DNA of 34,104 bases. Origin: an uncultured Eubacterium sp. (lineage in GTDB: Bacteria; Bacillota_A; Clostridia; Lachnospirales; Lachnospiraceae). How positions within the stretch are numbered: position 1 is the stretch's first letter; each line of letters opens with the position of its first letter. Under the pieces are notes generated by a model. It was not told where the DNA came from. It worked only from the letters and a program-made list of their open reading frames with translations, and made no database searches. The translations under genes and the position numbers were made by a program. The stretch spans positions 1-34,104 of the forward strand of contig CAOKJJ010000038.1 of assembly GCA_948468465.1 (NCBI GenBank), given 5' to 3'. Below, piece by piece: positions 1 to 7,656 of the stretch.

Positions 1-2
1 AT

Positions 3-995
3 ATTCTGAATGAAGTGTTGGAGCAAAAAAGTCTGACCCGGACGGACATTGAGGTACTCGTAGAAAAAATCATTGTAGACAAAGACGGAAATGTTGACAT
101 CTATTTGAAACACGGTCTCGGCAATCTGGCGGCCTACGATTTCAAAGCCGACAAGGAAAATCTGAAACTCACCATGATGATAGAGGCAATCCGGCTTCTG
201 GAAAAGGACGAGACAGGTTTTACCTCTGTAAAATTCCTGGCGGAGAGCCTGAAAGATATGGGGTATCCCATGCACAGGAAAAAGTTTGCCACCTACATGG
301 AGCACTTGCTGGACCTGGGGCTGGTGGAAAAGACGGGAATCTACCATTATCCATACAGAATCGTGGCTTCTAAGGAGAAATTGCATGATGTGGAAAATAT
401 GTTCATCATGCTAGGGCAGACTGGCGGCATGCCAGAAATGGTATTTGAATATGTCTTAAAGAAAAATAATATCCAGCCATCTGAGGTGAATATCGACCAA
501 AGCATTGATTTTGGTTCTACCGCGGCTGCCTTTTCCGGCGGCAAGGGAGCCTATACGGTAGAATTTGAACCTTCCGCCACAGCACTGGAACAGGAAGGCG
601 CGGGATTTGTCGTAAGCTCTGTAGGCGTGGAATCCGGTTATGTGCCATATACCGCTTTCAGCGTAAAACAAAGCTATATGGACAGCCACAAAGACCTGAT
701 TCAGTCCTTTACAAACGCGCTGCAAAAAGGCATGGACTTCGTTACCTCACACACCAGCAAAGAAATCGCCGCCGCGATCAAAAATCAATTTTCTGAGACA
801 GATCTGGATACGCTGACTATGATTGTAGAACGCTATCATGAACAGGATACGTGGAAAAACGATCTGATATTCTCAGAAGACAGCTTTGATCTGCTGTTAA
901 CCATACTTGAAGATGCCGAAGTCATTACAAAACGCCCGCCTTATGAGGCACTTGTTACAACCGAATTTGCCGATAAAGCAAAGTCTTTCGAATAA
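3..995 (+). pseudogene. Serine-recombinase-like C-terminus fused in frame to C-terminal half of an ABC substrate-binding protein (partial, runs off left edge)
   Basis: The frame is open from the first bases of the window, so the GTG at 15 is not a true start and the gene begins to the left. The first ~45 residues (SLTRTDIEVLVEKIIV, then DGNVDIYLKHGLGNL) read like the C-terminal end of a large serine recombinase. Residues ~50-130 look like a small helical/winged-helix region. From about residue 134 (TGGMPEMVFEYVLKKNN, later EFEPSATALEQEG and VPYTAFSVKQSYM) the protein reads like the second lobe of an NMT1/SsuA/RibY-type periplasmic substrate-binding protein, with no signal peptide or first lobe. 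The likely explanation is an element inserted into, or recombined within, a transporter gene so that the recombinase reads through into the host gene. The fusion is unlikely to bind ligand. The recombinase assignment is moderate; the binding-protein part is firmer. Confidence 0.6.
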
Positions 996-1005
996 CAGAC
1001 ATTTA

Positions 1006-1035
1006 TTGCCAAATTTTTATCATTTGTGTTACAAT
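1006..1035 (+). promoter_or_regulatory. Sigma-A-type promoter of the peptidoglycan-binding protein gene
   Basis: TTGCCA at 1006-1011 and TACAAT at 1030-1035 are separated by 18 bp. They lie just after the stop of the upstream fusion gene and 33 bp before the ATG at 1068, which is preceded by AAAGGAGG. Confidence 0.55.
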
Positions 1036-1067
1036 GGTAATAGAATGATAGAAAGGAGGCTGCACTT

Positions 1068-1589
1068 ATGCAAAAATTAAAGCTGTTGGTTGTACGGCTG
1101 CTGCTCACTGTACTGCTGTCCTGTTCTCTGTTTCCTAGCATGCCTGCGCACATACAGGATGAGACAGCCCAGCCAGTCATAACTGTCCAGGCTGCTGCCA
1201 GCTACAACAAGGCAACGATCAAAAAAGTTCAAAAAAAGCTGAACAAACGAGGTTATGACTGCGGTACGCCGGATGGTGTGCGAGGACGCAAGACAACAAA
1301 GGCCATCAAACAGTATCAGGAAGATCATGAACTGAAAGTGACTGGTACCGTAAACGCTTCTCTGCTTCAGTCACTGCAGGTAAAAGCAGTAAAAGATGAG
1401 ACGCCGTCTGTCAGTCAGAGCAGCTCCGGCACCGCTTCTGACACAAACGAACTGACCGTGTACATTACAGATACCGGCAGTAAGTACCACCGTGACGGCT
1501 GCAGGTATCTGAGCCGTTCCAAACATGCGATATCGTTATCTGACGCACAATCCAGGGGATATGACGCATGTTCTGTCTGCAGGCCATAA
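1068..1589 (+). CDS. Secreted peptidoglycan-binding-domain protein with C-terminal Cys/His motif
   Basis: This 173-aa protein has an N-terminal signal sequence (MQKLKLLVVRLLLTVLLSCS) and should be exported. Residues ~45-105 form a PG_binding_1-type domain: VQKKLNKRGYDCGTPDG followed by KTTKAIKQYQEDHELKVTG is the classic helical wall-binding repeat. After a Ser/Thr-rich linker (~110-132), the last ~40 residues carry YHRDGCRYLSRSK and YDACSVCRP. This His/Cys arrangement is also seen at the C-terminus of some secreted clostridial nucleases and wall proteins and could bind a metal. No catalytic domain is visible, so it may be a wall-anchored adaptor or binding protein. AAAGGAGG supports the ATG at 1068. 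The gene stands alone, with its own promoter and a terminator at 1624. Confidence 0.8.
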   Translation: MQKLKLLVVRLLLTVLLSCSLFPSMPAHIQDETAQPVITVQAAASYNKATIKKVQKKLNKRGYDCGTPDGVRGRKTTKAIKQYQEDHELKVTGTVNASLLQSLQVKAVKDETPSVSQSSSGTASDTNELTVYITDTGSKYHRDGCRYLSRSKHAISLSDAQSRGYDACSVCRP

Positions 1590-1623
1590 AGAATGGACTA
1601 TATTGATGAAGAAACGCAAAAAA

Positions 1624-1675
1624 ACTTTGCAGCTGTGCGGACCGCACCTGCTGCAAAGTCTTTTTCTTTTTCTCT
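1624..1675. terminator. Bidirectional intrinsic terminator
   Basis: A long stem pairs ACTTTGCAGC and GTGCGG on the left with CCGCAC and GCTGCAAAGT on the right (1624-1659). A T-rich tract follows on the plus strand, and an A-run precedes it, giving a T-run for minus transcripts. It sits between two convergent genes and serves both. The stretch 1660-1715 up to the aroF stop is low-complexity T-rich DNA (repeated TTTATCTT-like words). Confidence 0.85.
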
Positions 1676-1725
1676 TTATCTTTATTTATATCTTAAATTT
1701 TTATCTTTATTTTTATCTAAACTGT

Positions 1726-2754
1726 TTACCAAAGCTCCGCCAGCTCATAAATAAGACTTTCCGTCTTTTCCCATCCAAGACATGGATCTGTAATGGATTT
1801 TCCATAACAGTGATCATGTACGGTCTGTGCCCCGTCTTCGATATAACTCTCGATCATCAGGCCCTTGACCAGCTTTCGAATCTCTGAGGAAACTTTGCAG
1901 CTGTGCATAATGTCTTTGCTGATGCGTATCTGCTCCATAAAATTTTTACCGGAATTCGAATGGTTTGTATCTATAATGACAGCCGGATTGGAAAATTCTT
2001 TTTCTCCATACAGTTCAATGACATGCTGCAGATCTTCATAATGGTAGTTCGGGATGTTCCTTCCGAACTTGTCTACATAACCCCGCAAAATTACATGCGC
2101 ATAAGCGTTTCCGCCTGTCTTTACTTCCCATCCGCGGTAAATGTAAGTATGCGCGCACTGTGCCGCAATAATGGCGTTCATCATAACGCTGAGATCGCCT
2201 CCCGTAGGGTTTTTCATGCCTACTGGAATACCCACGCCGCTTGCCGTCAGCCTGTGCTGCTGATTTTCGACAGAACGGGCTCCAACTGCCACATAAGCAA
2301 GCAGGTCGGACAAATATCTGTGATTTTCCGGATAAAGCATTTCATCCGCGCAGGTAAAGCCTGTTTCCTGTATCGCACGGATATGCATCTGGCGAATCGC
2401 AATGATTCCTTTTAGCATATCAGCTTCTTTTTCCGGATCCGGCTGATGCAGCATCCCTTTGTAGCCGACACCGATCGTTCTTGGCTTATTGGTATAGATG
2501 CGGGGAATCATGAAAATCTTATCTGAAACCGCATCCTGCACTTTGCGCAGCCGTAAAATATAGTCTATTACCGCATCCTCATGATCAGCCGAACATGGTC
2601 CTATGATCAAAAGCAGTCTATCATCGTTTCCTTCAAAAATACTGCGGATTTCCTGATCTCGCTTTGCTTTTATTTCTGACACTTGTTTCCCTGCTGGGAA
2701 CTGCTCTTTTAACTCCATTGGGGCGGGCAGTTTCCTTAAAAATTCCATTTCCAT
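1726..2754 (-). CDS. aroF: 3-deoxy-7-phosphoheptulonate (DAHP) synthase, class I
   Basis: The enzyme condenses phosphoenolpyruvate and erythrose 4-phosphate to DAHP, the first step of the shikimate pathway to aromatic amino acids. At 342 aa it matches the AroF/AroG/AroH type. Recognisable family blocks in order are LLIIGPCSADHEDAVIDY (~residue 50), IYTNKPRTIGVGYKGM (~90; substrate-binding KPRT), GARSVENQQHRLTASGVG (~160), PVGMKNPTGGDLSVM and IDTNHSNSGKN. The variants YKGM and DTNHSN differ from the enterobacterial WKGL and DCSHAN but keep the key Lys, Arg, His and Asp. The start at 2754 has GGAGG 10 nt upstream and a near-consensus promoter at 2790-2818. Which aromatic amino acid, if any, inhibits it cannot be read from sequence. 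It appears monocistronic, ending at the shared terminator at 1624. Confidence 0.93.
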   Translation of the reverse strand: MEMEFLRKLPAPMELKEQFPAGKQVSEIKAKRDQEIRSIFEGNDDRLLLIIGPCSADHEDAVIDYILRLRKVQDAVSDKIFMIPRIYTNKPRTIGVGYKGMLHQPDPEKEADMLKGIIAIRQMHIRAIQETGFTCADEMLYPENHRYLSDLLAYVAVGARSVENQQHRLTASGVGIPVGMKNPTGGDLSVMMNAIIAAQCAHTYIYRGWEVKTGGNAYAHVILRGYVDKFGRNIPNYHYEDLQHVIELYGEKEFSNPAVIIDTNHSNSGKNFMEQIRISKDIMHSCKVSSEIRKLVKGLMIESYIEDGAQTVHDHCYGKSITDPCLGWEKTESLIYELAELW

Positions 2755-2789
2755 ATATGTCTATCCTCCGTTTGCTTCTTGTGGCTAAC

Positions 2790-2818
2790 ATCATACCGCT
2801 TTCGACAAACGCTGTCAA
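2790..2818 (-). promoter_or_regulatory. Strong sigma-A promoter of aroF
   Basis: On the minus strand TTGACA (2813-2818) and TATGAT (2790-2795) are separated by exactly 17 bp. Transcription should begin near 2783, giving a leader of about 30 nt, too short for a trp-type attenuator or a T-box. Confidence 0.85.
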
Positions 2819-2836
2819 CCTTTCGTTTTACGATTT

Positions 2837-2914
2837 TTACGCTGCCTCCTGTAAAAAGTTTTGCAGCAGCTCCTGAATATCGAAATCATCCTCAACAACT
2901 AAAATTTTTTGCAT
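2837..2914 (-). pseudogene. 25-codon N-terminal stump of a response regulator
   Basis: The minus strand carries a good ribosome binding site (GGAGGTGG) and ATG at 2914. It encodes MQKILVVEDD then FDIQELLQNFLQEAA before a stop. This is the first strand and helix of a receiver domain, including the acidic pair that binds the metal, but nothing of the phospho-acceptor region or an output domain follows. It looks like the remains of a deleted two-component gene whose 3' part was lost just upstream of the aroF promoter. An expressed small peptide is possible but less likely. Confidence 0.7.
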
Positions 2915-3016
2915 AATGCCACCTCCATGATAATCATAACACATTATTTTGTGATTAAAGTGAAGATTTCATTTTAATTACTATATAGCATTTTACAAGG
3001 GGATTTTTATAAGAAA

Positions 3017-3058
3017 AAAGCATAAGACAATTTGGCTTATAAAATTGTCTTATGCTTT
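3017..3058. terminator. Intrinsic terminator downstream of the ECF transporter gene
   Basis: Seventeen-base perfect arms (3017-3033 and 3042-3058, AAGCATAAGACAATTT type) flank an 8-nt loop. Minus transcripts then meet TTTTTTC, so it ends the gene at 3135-3662. Confidence 0.85.
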
Positions 3059-3134
3059 ATTTCTTGGCAAATTACTGGCTACTGCCAACTTTGGATTATG
3101 CTTTTATTACAACTTTGCAATAAACTTACTTCTA

Positions 3135-3662
3135 TCAGCATCTGTTTCCAAGACTGTTTGACTGTATATCAGGCACCTTAAGCAGCAGCGGATACAGCAG
3201 CATGCCAATCACCAGGCCGCTTAGTCCCTGTATAAAATTGGCTGGTACGCTTGCCGCCGCGCCCGGTCCGTATATCACATATTCACAGAGAAAATATCCG
3301 CCGGTAACAAATACAATATCTATCAAACCTCCCAATGCTACAGATACATAACTGCTTTTCAATGTTTTCCCGGCCTTTTGATAAAGTGCTCCCGCCGCTA
3401 ATGCAACGGCTCCTTTGATTGCAAATGTAATCGGCACATACAGAAAATATCCGCCGATCAGATCTGCCATCGCCGAACCGATGCCGGCAGCGAGCAGGCC
3501 CCAGGCAGGCCCCAGAAATACGCCAGCCAGAATGACAACCGCGTCTCCCGGATGGATATACCCATTAGTCCCTGGTGTAGGAATACGTATGGACATTGTG
3601 GCAACACAGGCTAAGGCAGCAAACAATGCGGCCGTAACCATTTTTTTCAGATTGGAGTTCAT
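3135..3662 (-). CDS. ECF transporter S component (vitamin uptake membrane protein)
   Basis: The protein has 175 aa and is almost wholly hydrophobic, with about five to six membrane segments, as in ECF S components. These proteins bind one vitamin or metal and dock on a shared energising EcfA/A'/T module encoded elsewhere. The N-terminal KKMVTAALFAALACVATM and the following GYIHPGDAVVILAGVFLGPAWGLLAAGIGSA block are typical of the S-component fold (HmpT/pantothenate/thiamine-like group). The substrate cannot be assigned: no riboswitch is evident in the short upstream region that would name the vitamin. The GAGGT ribosome binding site supports the ATG at 3662. It lies 123 bp after the unknown gene at 3786 and could share its transcript. 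Confidence 0.8.
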   Translation of the reverse strand: MNSNLKKMVTAALFAALACVATMSIRIPTPGTNGYIHPGDAVVILAGVFLGPAWGLLAAGIGSAMADLIGGYFLYVPITFAIKGAVALAAGALYQKAGKTLKSSYVSVALGGLIDIVFVTGGYFLCEYVIYGPGAAASVPANFIQGLSGLVIGMLLYPLLLKVPDIQSNSLGNRC

Positions 3663-3785
3663 AAGAATACCTCTTTTCTCATATTATTTTATGTAGCTTT
3701 CACATAATGTACTCCAAATCTGTCTTGATTGAAATAGCCAATAATCAACAAATCAATCATGCCAATTTTCCATGTGTCTCCTGTT

Positions 3786-4622
3786 TCAATGATTATATGT
3801 TCTTTGCGAAAGCGGCTCATAAAGAAACTGCTCATACTTTTTTTCCGCTTCCTGATAAATCGTGCCTGGAATGCCAAATCGGCTGCCCGACTCAGCAATC
3901 CGGCCGTGCCTGAGTTCACATGTTGTCCCGTTGATCTGAAATTCACGGCTTGTGTCTACGCCCAATTTCTGCAAAAGCTCCAGCAGCTGCGGCGTAACCT
4001 GCTTTTCAATCGTTGCCGCCATCCACTGCTGATCCGCAAAACGAATCAGTGCATTCATGCCAAATGCCAGCCGCTTTGCCTTCTGATCATCTTCTTCGCT
4101 GCCGCTTCCCAGTCCATTTACCCTGACATGATCCTTTGCAACCTCCAGCTGATACCCGTTGCCAAGATCAAATACATCCCCAACCGCAATGGCAACACTG
4201 TTATGCAGCGGGTCATAAGGTTTTGATTCTTGTGTTTTATAAGGCAGAGTACCGGACAGCTGTATGGAATCCACGTAAGAAAACGCACCCGCCGCATAAG
4301 ATGTGAGCGTTTTTATCCCATTCACAGAATAGTGCGTCGTTGCTGCATCGGCTATCTCAGCCGTAATCTCTATCTCGTCCGAAGCGCCTTCGTCAAAAAT
4401 ACCTTTTCCCGCTCCAGGCCCGGACTTCAGCCACCAAAGCAGTCTCTCCACGCCATATTTGTTCTTCGCGTCAAAACCGTTCAGATTCTTAGACTGGTCT
4501 GCTTTCAGTTCACCATTAAAATAATCTGAAAACTCGTCCGAGGAACCATCCTTTTTTGCCAATTTTCCTGTTTTCACATTGTAAATATAAGTATTGCTGC
4601 TTCCTATGCCGCTGACTGTCAT
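3786..4622 (-). CDS. Uncharacterised protein beginning MTVSGIGSSNTYIYN
   Basis: I do not know a function. The frame extends to 4661, but the ATG at 4622 is preceded by GAGGAGGG at 7 nt and is the better start, giving 278 aa. It has no signal peptide or membrane segment and is soluble and mildly acidic. The N-terminus (MTVSGIGSSNTYIYN, then VKTGKLAKKDGSSDEF) and the block NALIRFADQQW (~190) with LGVDTSREFQINGTTCELRHGRI near the C-terminus look like those of a recurrent clostridial hypothetical family, as far as I can recall. It is followed at 123 bp by the ECF S component on the same strand. The short DGSSDEF-type N-terminus resembles proteins of exported or appendage-linked operons, but nothing here proves that. 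Confidence 0.65.
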   Translation of the reverse strand: MTVSGIGSSNTYIYNVKTGKLAKKDGSSDEFSDYFNGELKADQSKNLNGFDAKNKYGVERLLWWLKSGPGAGKGIFDEGASDEIEITAEIADAATTHYSVNGIKTLTSYAAGAFSYVDSIQLSGTLPYKTQESKPYDPLHNSVAIAVGDVFDLGNGYQLEVAKDHVRVNGLGSGSEEDDQKAKRLAFGMNALIRFADQQWMAATIEKQVTPQLLELLQKLGVDTSREFQINGTTCELRHGRIAESGSRFGIPGTIYQEAEKKYEQFLYEPLSQRTYNH

Positions 4623-4844
4623 TTTGTTTCCCTCCTCTGCTTTCCGCAGCTCCTCCGTCAATCAGAGCCGCACCGCTCTCCTGTAAGGTCCAAGCGAATT
4701 TTTACTGCTTACATGTCTATCAGATCGTTAACTGCTCATTGCGACCATCTCCCTTCTTTGTGCTGGCTTTTTAACAAAATGTCAAAAAGCTTATTTATTA
4801 TATCGGAAAACTGTCAGCATATCGTAACGTTCCAGTCATGTATT

Positions 4845-4976
4845 GCATGCGTTGCTGTTCACACCTGCGGTGTTCACAGTAACTGAATCCGGCATATTGG
4901 AAGTTTGCCTGCGGCAAAATGCCGGATTCCTGGCAGCGATTCTGTATTGGCCCCAGCAAAACAGTAACTTGCATGC
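4845..4976. repeat. Nested palindromic element (MITE-like or structured 5' leader)
   Basis: About 130 bp in the 458-bp gap 4623-5080 form a set of nested inverted repeats. Outer arms GCATGC + GTTGCTGTT (4845-4859) pair with AACAGTAAC + TTGCATGC (4960-4976). An inner imperfect palindrome covers 4851-4883 (ACACC TGC GGTGT core). A second has perfect 11-bp arms GAATCCGGCAT (4885-4895) and ATGCCGGATTC (4919-4929), enclosing TTTGCC TGC GGCAAA. Similar GTTACTGTTCAC-type hairpins are, to my recollection, dispersed in Lachnospiraceae genomes. It lies just upstream of the response regulator gene. The rest of the gap shows no gene; a GCTTTTT/AAAAAGC hairpin lies at 4766-4790. Confidence 0.7.
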
Positions 4977-5080
4977 TGCCCTCTCAGAGGCTTATAAAAA
5001 TAAGAGTGGATTTTTTCATGGATGTCAGCTATAATAAATGCATAAAAAATCAGTATCGTTTTGAGAAGGAGATACACCCA

Positions 5081-5764
5081 TTGCAGACATATATCTTAAT
5101 CGTCGAAGACGACAACAATATCAACCATATGCTGAATGAACTGTTAACCCTGCACGGCTTTCGCACCGTTCAGGCATTTTCCGGTACCGAAGCGATGCTG
5201 CACATTCAAAAACAGCTGCCTGCCGCGGTCATTCTGGACCTGATGCTGCCCGGCATGACAGGTGAAGAGCTGCTGGCAAGGCTGAAAGCAGACTATCCGC
5301 AGACGGCCGTTCTTGTTGCTTCTGCAAAAGAAGACATTTCTACAAGAGTTTCTCTGCTGCGCTCCGGCGCTGATGATTACATTACCAAACCTTTCGATAC
5401 TGAAGAACTGCTTGCCCGCCTGGAAGCCATCTTAAGGCGCAGCCAGCCGCAGACCGACATTCATGCACGCACCATCCGCTATAAAGATCTTACGATGTAC
5501 CCGGAAAATTATACTGTGTTCGCAGGCGAATCCGAACTGTCCTTAACCAAGCGTGAATATCTGATTCTGGAGCTTTTAATGAAAAATCCAGGAAAAGTCT
5601 TTACAAAAAGCAATCTGTATGAATCTGTATGGAATGAGGAATTTTTAGGCGAAGATAATGCAATAAACGTACATATAAGCAATATCCGCCAGAAACTTGC
5701 AAAGTTAAATCCAGACGAAACATATATACAGACCGTTTGGGGGATTGGATTTAAAATGAAATAA
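5081..5764 (+). CDS. OmpR-family response regulator of the Bcr-type ABC transporter
   Basis: This DNA-binding response regulator has 227 aa. The best start is TTG at 5081 (AAGGAGA 7 nt upstream); the longer frame from 4919 runs through the palindromic element and is unlikely. The receiver shows the acidic pair ED10-D11, the phospho-acceptor Asp53 (VILDLMLPGMTG) and Lys103 (ITKPFD). A winged-helix OmpR output domain follows from ~residue 130 (LTKREYLILELLMKNPGKVFTK and the C-terminal IQTVWGIGFKMK). It precedes an ABC ATPase, a permease and a histidine kinase on the same strand, the layout of peptide-sensing detoxification modules. Triple direct repeats at 5774-5803, just upstream of the ATPase gene, are its likely target. 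Confidence 0.92.
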   Translation: MQTYILIVEDDNNINHMLNELLTLHGFRTVQAFSGTEAMLHIQKQLPAAVILDLMLPGMTGEELLARLKADYPQTAVLVASAKEDISTRVSLLRSGADDYITKPFDTEELLARLEAILRRSQPQTDIHARTIRYKDLTMYPENYTVFAGESELSLTKREYLILELLMKNPGKVFTKSNLYESVWNEEFLGEDNAINVHISNIRQKLAKLNPDETYIQTVWGIGFKMK

Positions 5765-5773
5765 AACTTTATG

Positions 5774-5821
5774 TTTTCTTAATACTTTTCCTAAAGTTTC
5801 TAAAAATGCGGCAGCTATACT
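5774..5821 (+). promoter_or_regulatory. Putative response-regulator direct repeats and activated promoter of the ABC genes
   Basis: TTTTCTTAA (5774), TTTTCCTAA (5786) and GTTTCTAA (5796) recur at about one helical turn. They are followed by a TATACT -10 box (5816-5821) with no recognisable -35 hexamer. This is the expected shape of an OmpR-type activator-dependent promoter, placed directly after the response-regulator stop and 40 bp before the ATPase start. Confidence 0.55.
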
Positions 5822-5860
5822 TAAATATATCCAGGAAACAAGCAAAGAAAGGAAACACAT

Positions 5861-6760
5861 ATGGAATATGTATTAAAAACAGACTCTCTCACGAAAATCT
5901 ACGGCCATTCGAAAGTCGTCAACGCGGTGAGCATGCATGTAGAAAAAGGAAGCATCTATGGATTTATCGGAAAAAACGGTGCAGGCAAAACTACCTTTAT
6001 GCGCATGGCTGCAGGTCTTGCATCACCAAGCGCCGGCTCTATGACACTGTTTGGATCCTCCAATCTGGAAAAACAGCGCATCCGCATCGGTACGTTAATC
6101 GAAAGCCCCGGACTTTACGCAGGCATGACTGCGCAGGAAAACTTAGAAACCGTTCGTCTCAGCCTTGGCATCCCAGACCGAAGCCGGACAAAAGAGCTGC
6201 TGGAACTAACCGGATTATCTGATACCGGAAAAAAGAAAACAAAGCATTTTTCCATGGGTATGAAGCAGCGCCTTGGAATCGCGATAGCTCTGCTTCGGAA
6301 TCCTGATTTTTTAATTCTGGATGAACCGATCAATGGTCTGGATCCAGCGGGCATTAAGGAAGTGCGCGACCTGCTGCTGCGCCTGAACCGGGAAAAGCAG
6401 ATGACGATCCTGATTTCCAGCCATATTCTTGGAGAGCTGTCTAAAGTAGCCACGCACTATGGCATCATCCGAAACGGCTGTTTGATACAGGAATTTGATA
6501 CAAACGAGCTGGAACAAAATTGCCGCAGATGCTTAAAGATCATTGTTGACCATCCGCAGCAGGCTGCCGGCATTTTAGAGCGCACGCTTAACATTCATAA
6601 TTATGATGTGCCGCAGCCGGATATGCTTCGTATATTTGAAGTTCTGGAAAACAGCGCTGAGATTAACCGCGTACTGATCCAAAATGGCGTCAGCCTTAAG
6701 GAAAGCTATCTTGCCGGACAGGATCTGGAAGGCTATTTTATGGAACTGCTTAACGAATGA
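5861..6760 (+). CDS. ABC transporter ATP-binding protein (BcrA/lantibiotic-immunity type)
   Basis: This 299-aa ATPase energises the permease encoded next to it, probably to expel or shed a membrane-active peptide. Seen motifs are Walker A GKNGAGKTT (~residue 38), signature FSMGMKQRLGIA (~130, the degenerate LSxGQ form usual in BcrA-type ATPases), Walker B FLILDEPINGLDP (~150) and the switch His in ISSHILGELS. The ~80-residue C-terminal extension after the nucleotide-binding domain is also typical of the BcrA/NodI-like group. The start at 5861 has AAAGGA upstream. It is the first of three structural genes (ATPase, permease, kinase). The substrate (bacitracin, lantibiotic or another peptide) is inference from family and neighbours. 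Confidence 0.9.
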   Translation: MEYVLKTDSLTKIYGHSKVVNAVSMHVEKGSIYGFIGKNGAGKTTFMRMAAGLASPSAGSMTLFGSSNLEKQRIRIGTLIESPGLYAGMTAQENLETVRLSLGIPDRSRTKELLELTGLSDTGKKKTKHFSMGMKQRLGIAIALLRNPDFLILDEPINGLDPAGIKEVRDLLLRLNREKQMTILISSHILGELSKVATHYGIIRNGCLIQEFDTNELEQNCRRCLKIIVDHPQQAAGILERTLNIHNYDVPQPDMLRIFEVLENSAEINRVLIQNGVSLKESYLAGQDLEGYFMELLNE

Positions 6761-6787
6761 TTTAGTTTATTTTCAGGAGGTAACATC

Positions 6788-7621
6788 ATGTTTTGTTTAT
6801 TTCATGCAGAAACTTACAAATTAAAGAAAAGCAAAAGTTTTTATATATGCGCCATTGCGACTGCCGCATTCGTACTGCTCATGTACAGCATGCTGCTCAT
6901 CGCAAATAATATCCAAAACGGCAGACTCGAAAACGGAACCGGAGGAGTGATTGTCTCCATAGACAACGAAACAGTTACACATACAGATACTTCTATCTGG
7001 GATACGTTCCATCTGTCGGATCTGATGCAGGAAATCTTTTCCGGCGATGCCTTAGGCTGCATCCTTGCCATTTTTACCAGCATCTTTGTCATTAGTGAGT
7101 TCAGCAGCGGAATGCTGAAAAATATTGCCGGGAAAGGCTGCTCCCGATGCTCCATCTATCTTTCCAAGCTGGCAGCCGTCATCCTTGCCTCCGCTCTGAT
7201 TGCCCTGACAGGCATGTGCACCGTATTGGCTGCCGGGCGTCTTTTTATCGGTGCGGATGCCGTGACAGGCAGCTTATTAAAAACTCTGCCTGTATATATT
7301 GGACTGCAGCTGCTTATGATCACGGCCATGGAGTCTGTCTTTGTACTGATCGGAGAAATCACCAGAAATCTCGCAGGCGGGATTTCCATTGGCATCTGCA
7401 CTGCCGCATTTCCAGCATTGTTTCTGAATATTCTGGACATGCAGTTTGCTGACAGCAGCATCACTCCTTCCTTATACTGGCCTATGACGAGAATGTCAGC
7501 ATGTCCGTTTGAAGGATTTTCCTCAGATTATGTCTTAGAAACCATCCTCGTCTCCATATTCTGGACCGTACTGGCAGCCTGCGTCGGCATCTGGCATTTT
7601 TATAAAACAGATATTAAATAA
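6788..7621 (+). CDS. ABC-2-type permease of the Bcr-like transporter
   Basis: This 277-aa membrane protein has about six hydrophobic spans: one near residues 18-38, a polar loop to ~80, then clusters at ~85-105, 125-155, 165-195, 200-220 and 250-270. It matches the ABC-2 permeases of lantibiotic-immunity and bacitracin exporters (BcrB/SpaE/NukG style), which pair with the ATPase immediately upstream. AGGAGG lies 8 nt before the ATG. The sequence itself does not identify the substrate. The only notable loop is the first extracellular one (~residues 40-80), rich in Asn, Thr and Asp. Confidence 0.85.
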   Translation: MFCLFHAETYKLKKSKSFYICAIATAAFVLLMYSMLLIANNIQNGRLENGTGGVIVSIDNETVTHTDTSIWDTFHLSDLMQEIFSGDALGCILAIFTSIFVISEFSSGMLKNIAGKGCSRCSIYLSKLAAVILASALIALTGMCTVLAAGRLFIGADAVTGSLLKTLPVYIGLQLLMITAMESVFVLIGEITRNLAGGISIGICTAAFPALFLNILDMQFADSSITPSLYWPMTRMSACPFEGFSSDYVLETILVSIFWTVLAACVGIWHFYKTDIK

Positions 7622-7656
7622 CACTTTGATACCATCCAATCAAACAGGAGCGCCGT

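Noticed and set aside
1660..1725. T-rich TTTATCTT words as a tandem repeat or phase-variable tract
   Set aside because: Units are irregular in length and it follows a terminator; it looks like low-complexity sequence.
2837..2914. The 25-codon ORF before aroF as an attenuator leader peptide
   Set aside because: It lies upstream of the aroF promoter, has no run of Phe, Tyr or Trp codons, and its sequence is that of a receiver domain start.
4919..5080. N-terminal extension of the response regulator from ATG 4919
   Set aside because: It would translate through the palindromic element; the TTG at 5081 has a strong ribosome binding site and the family's usual receiver start.
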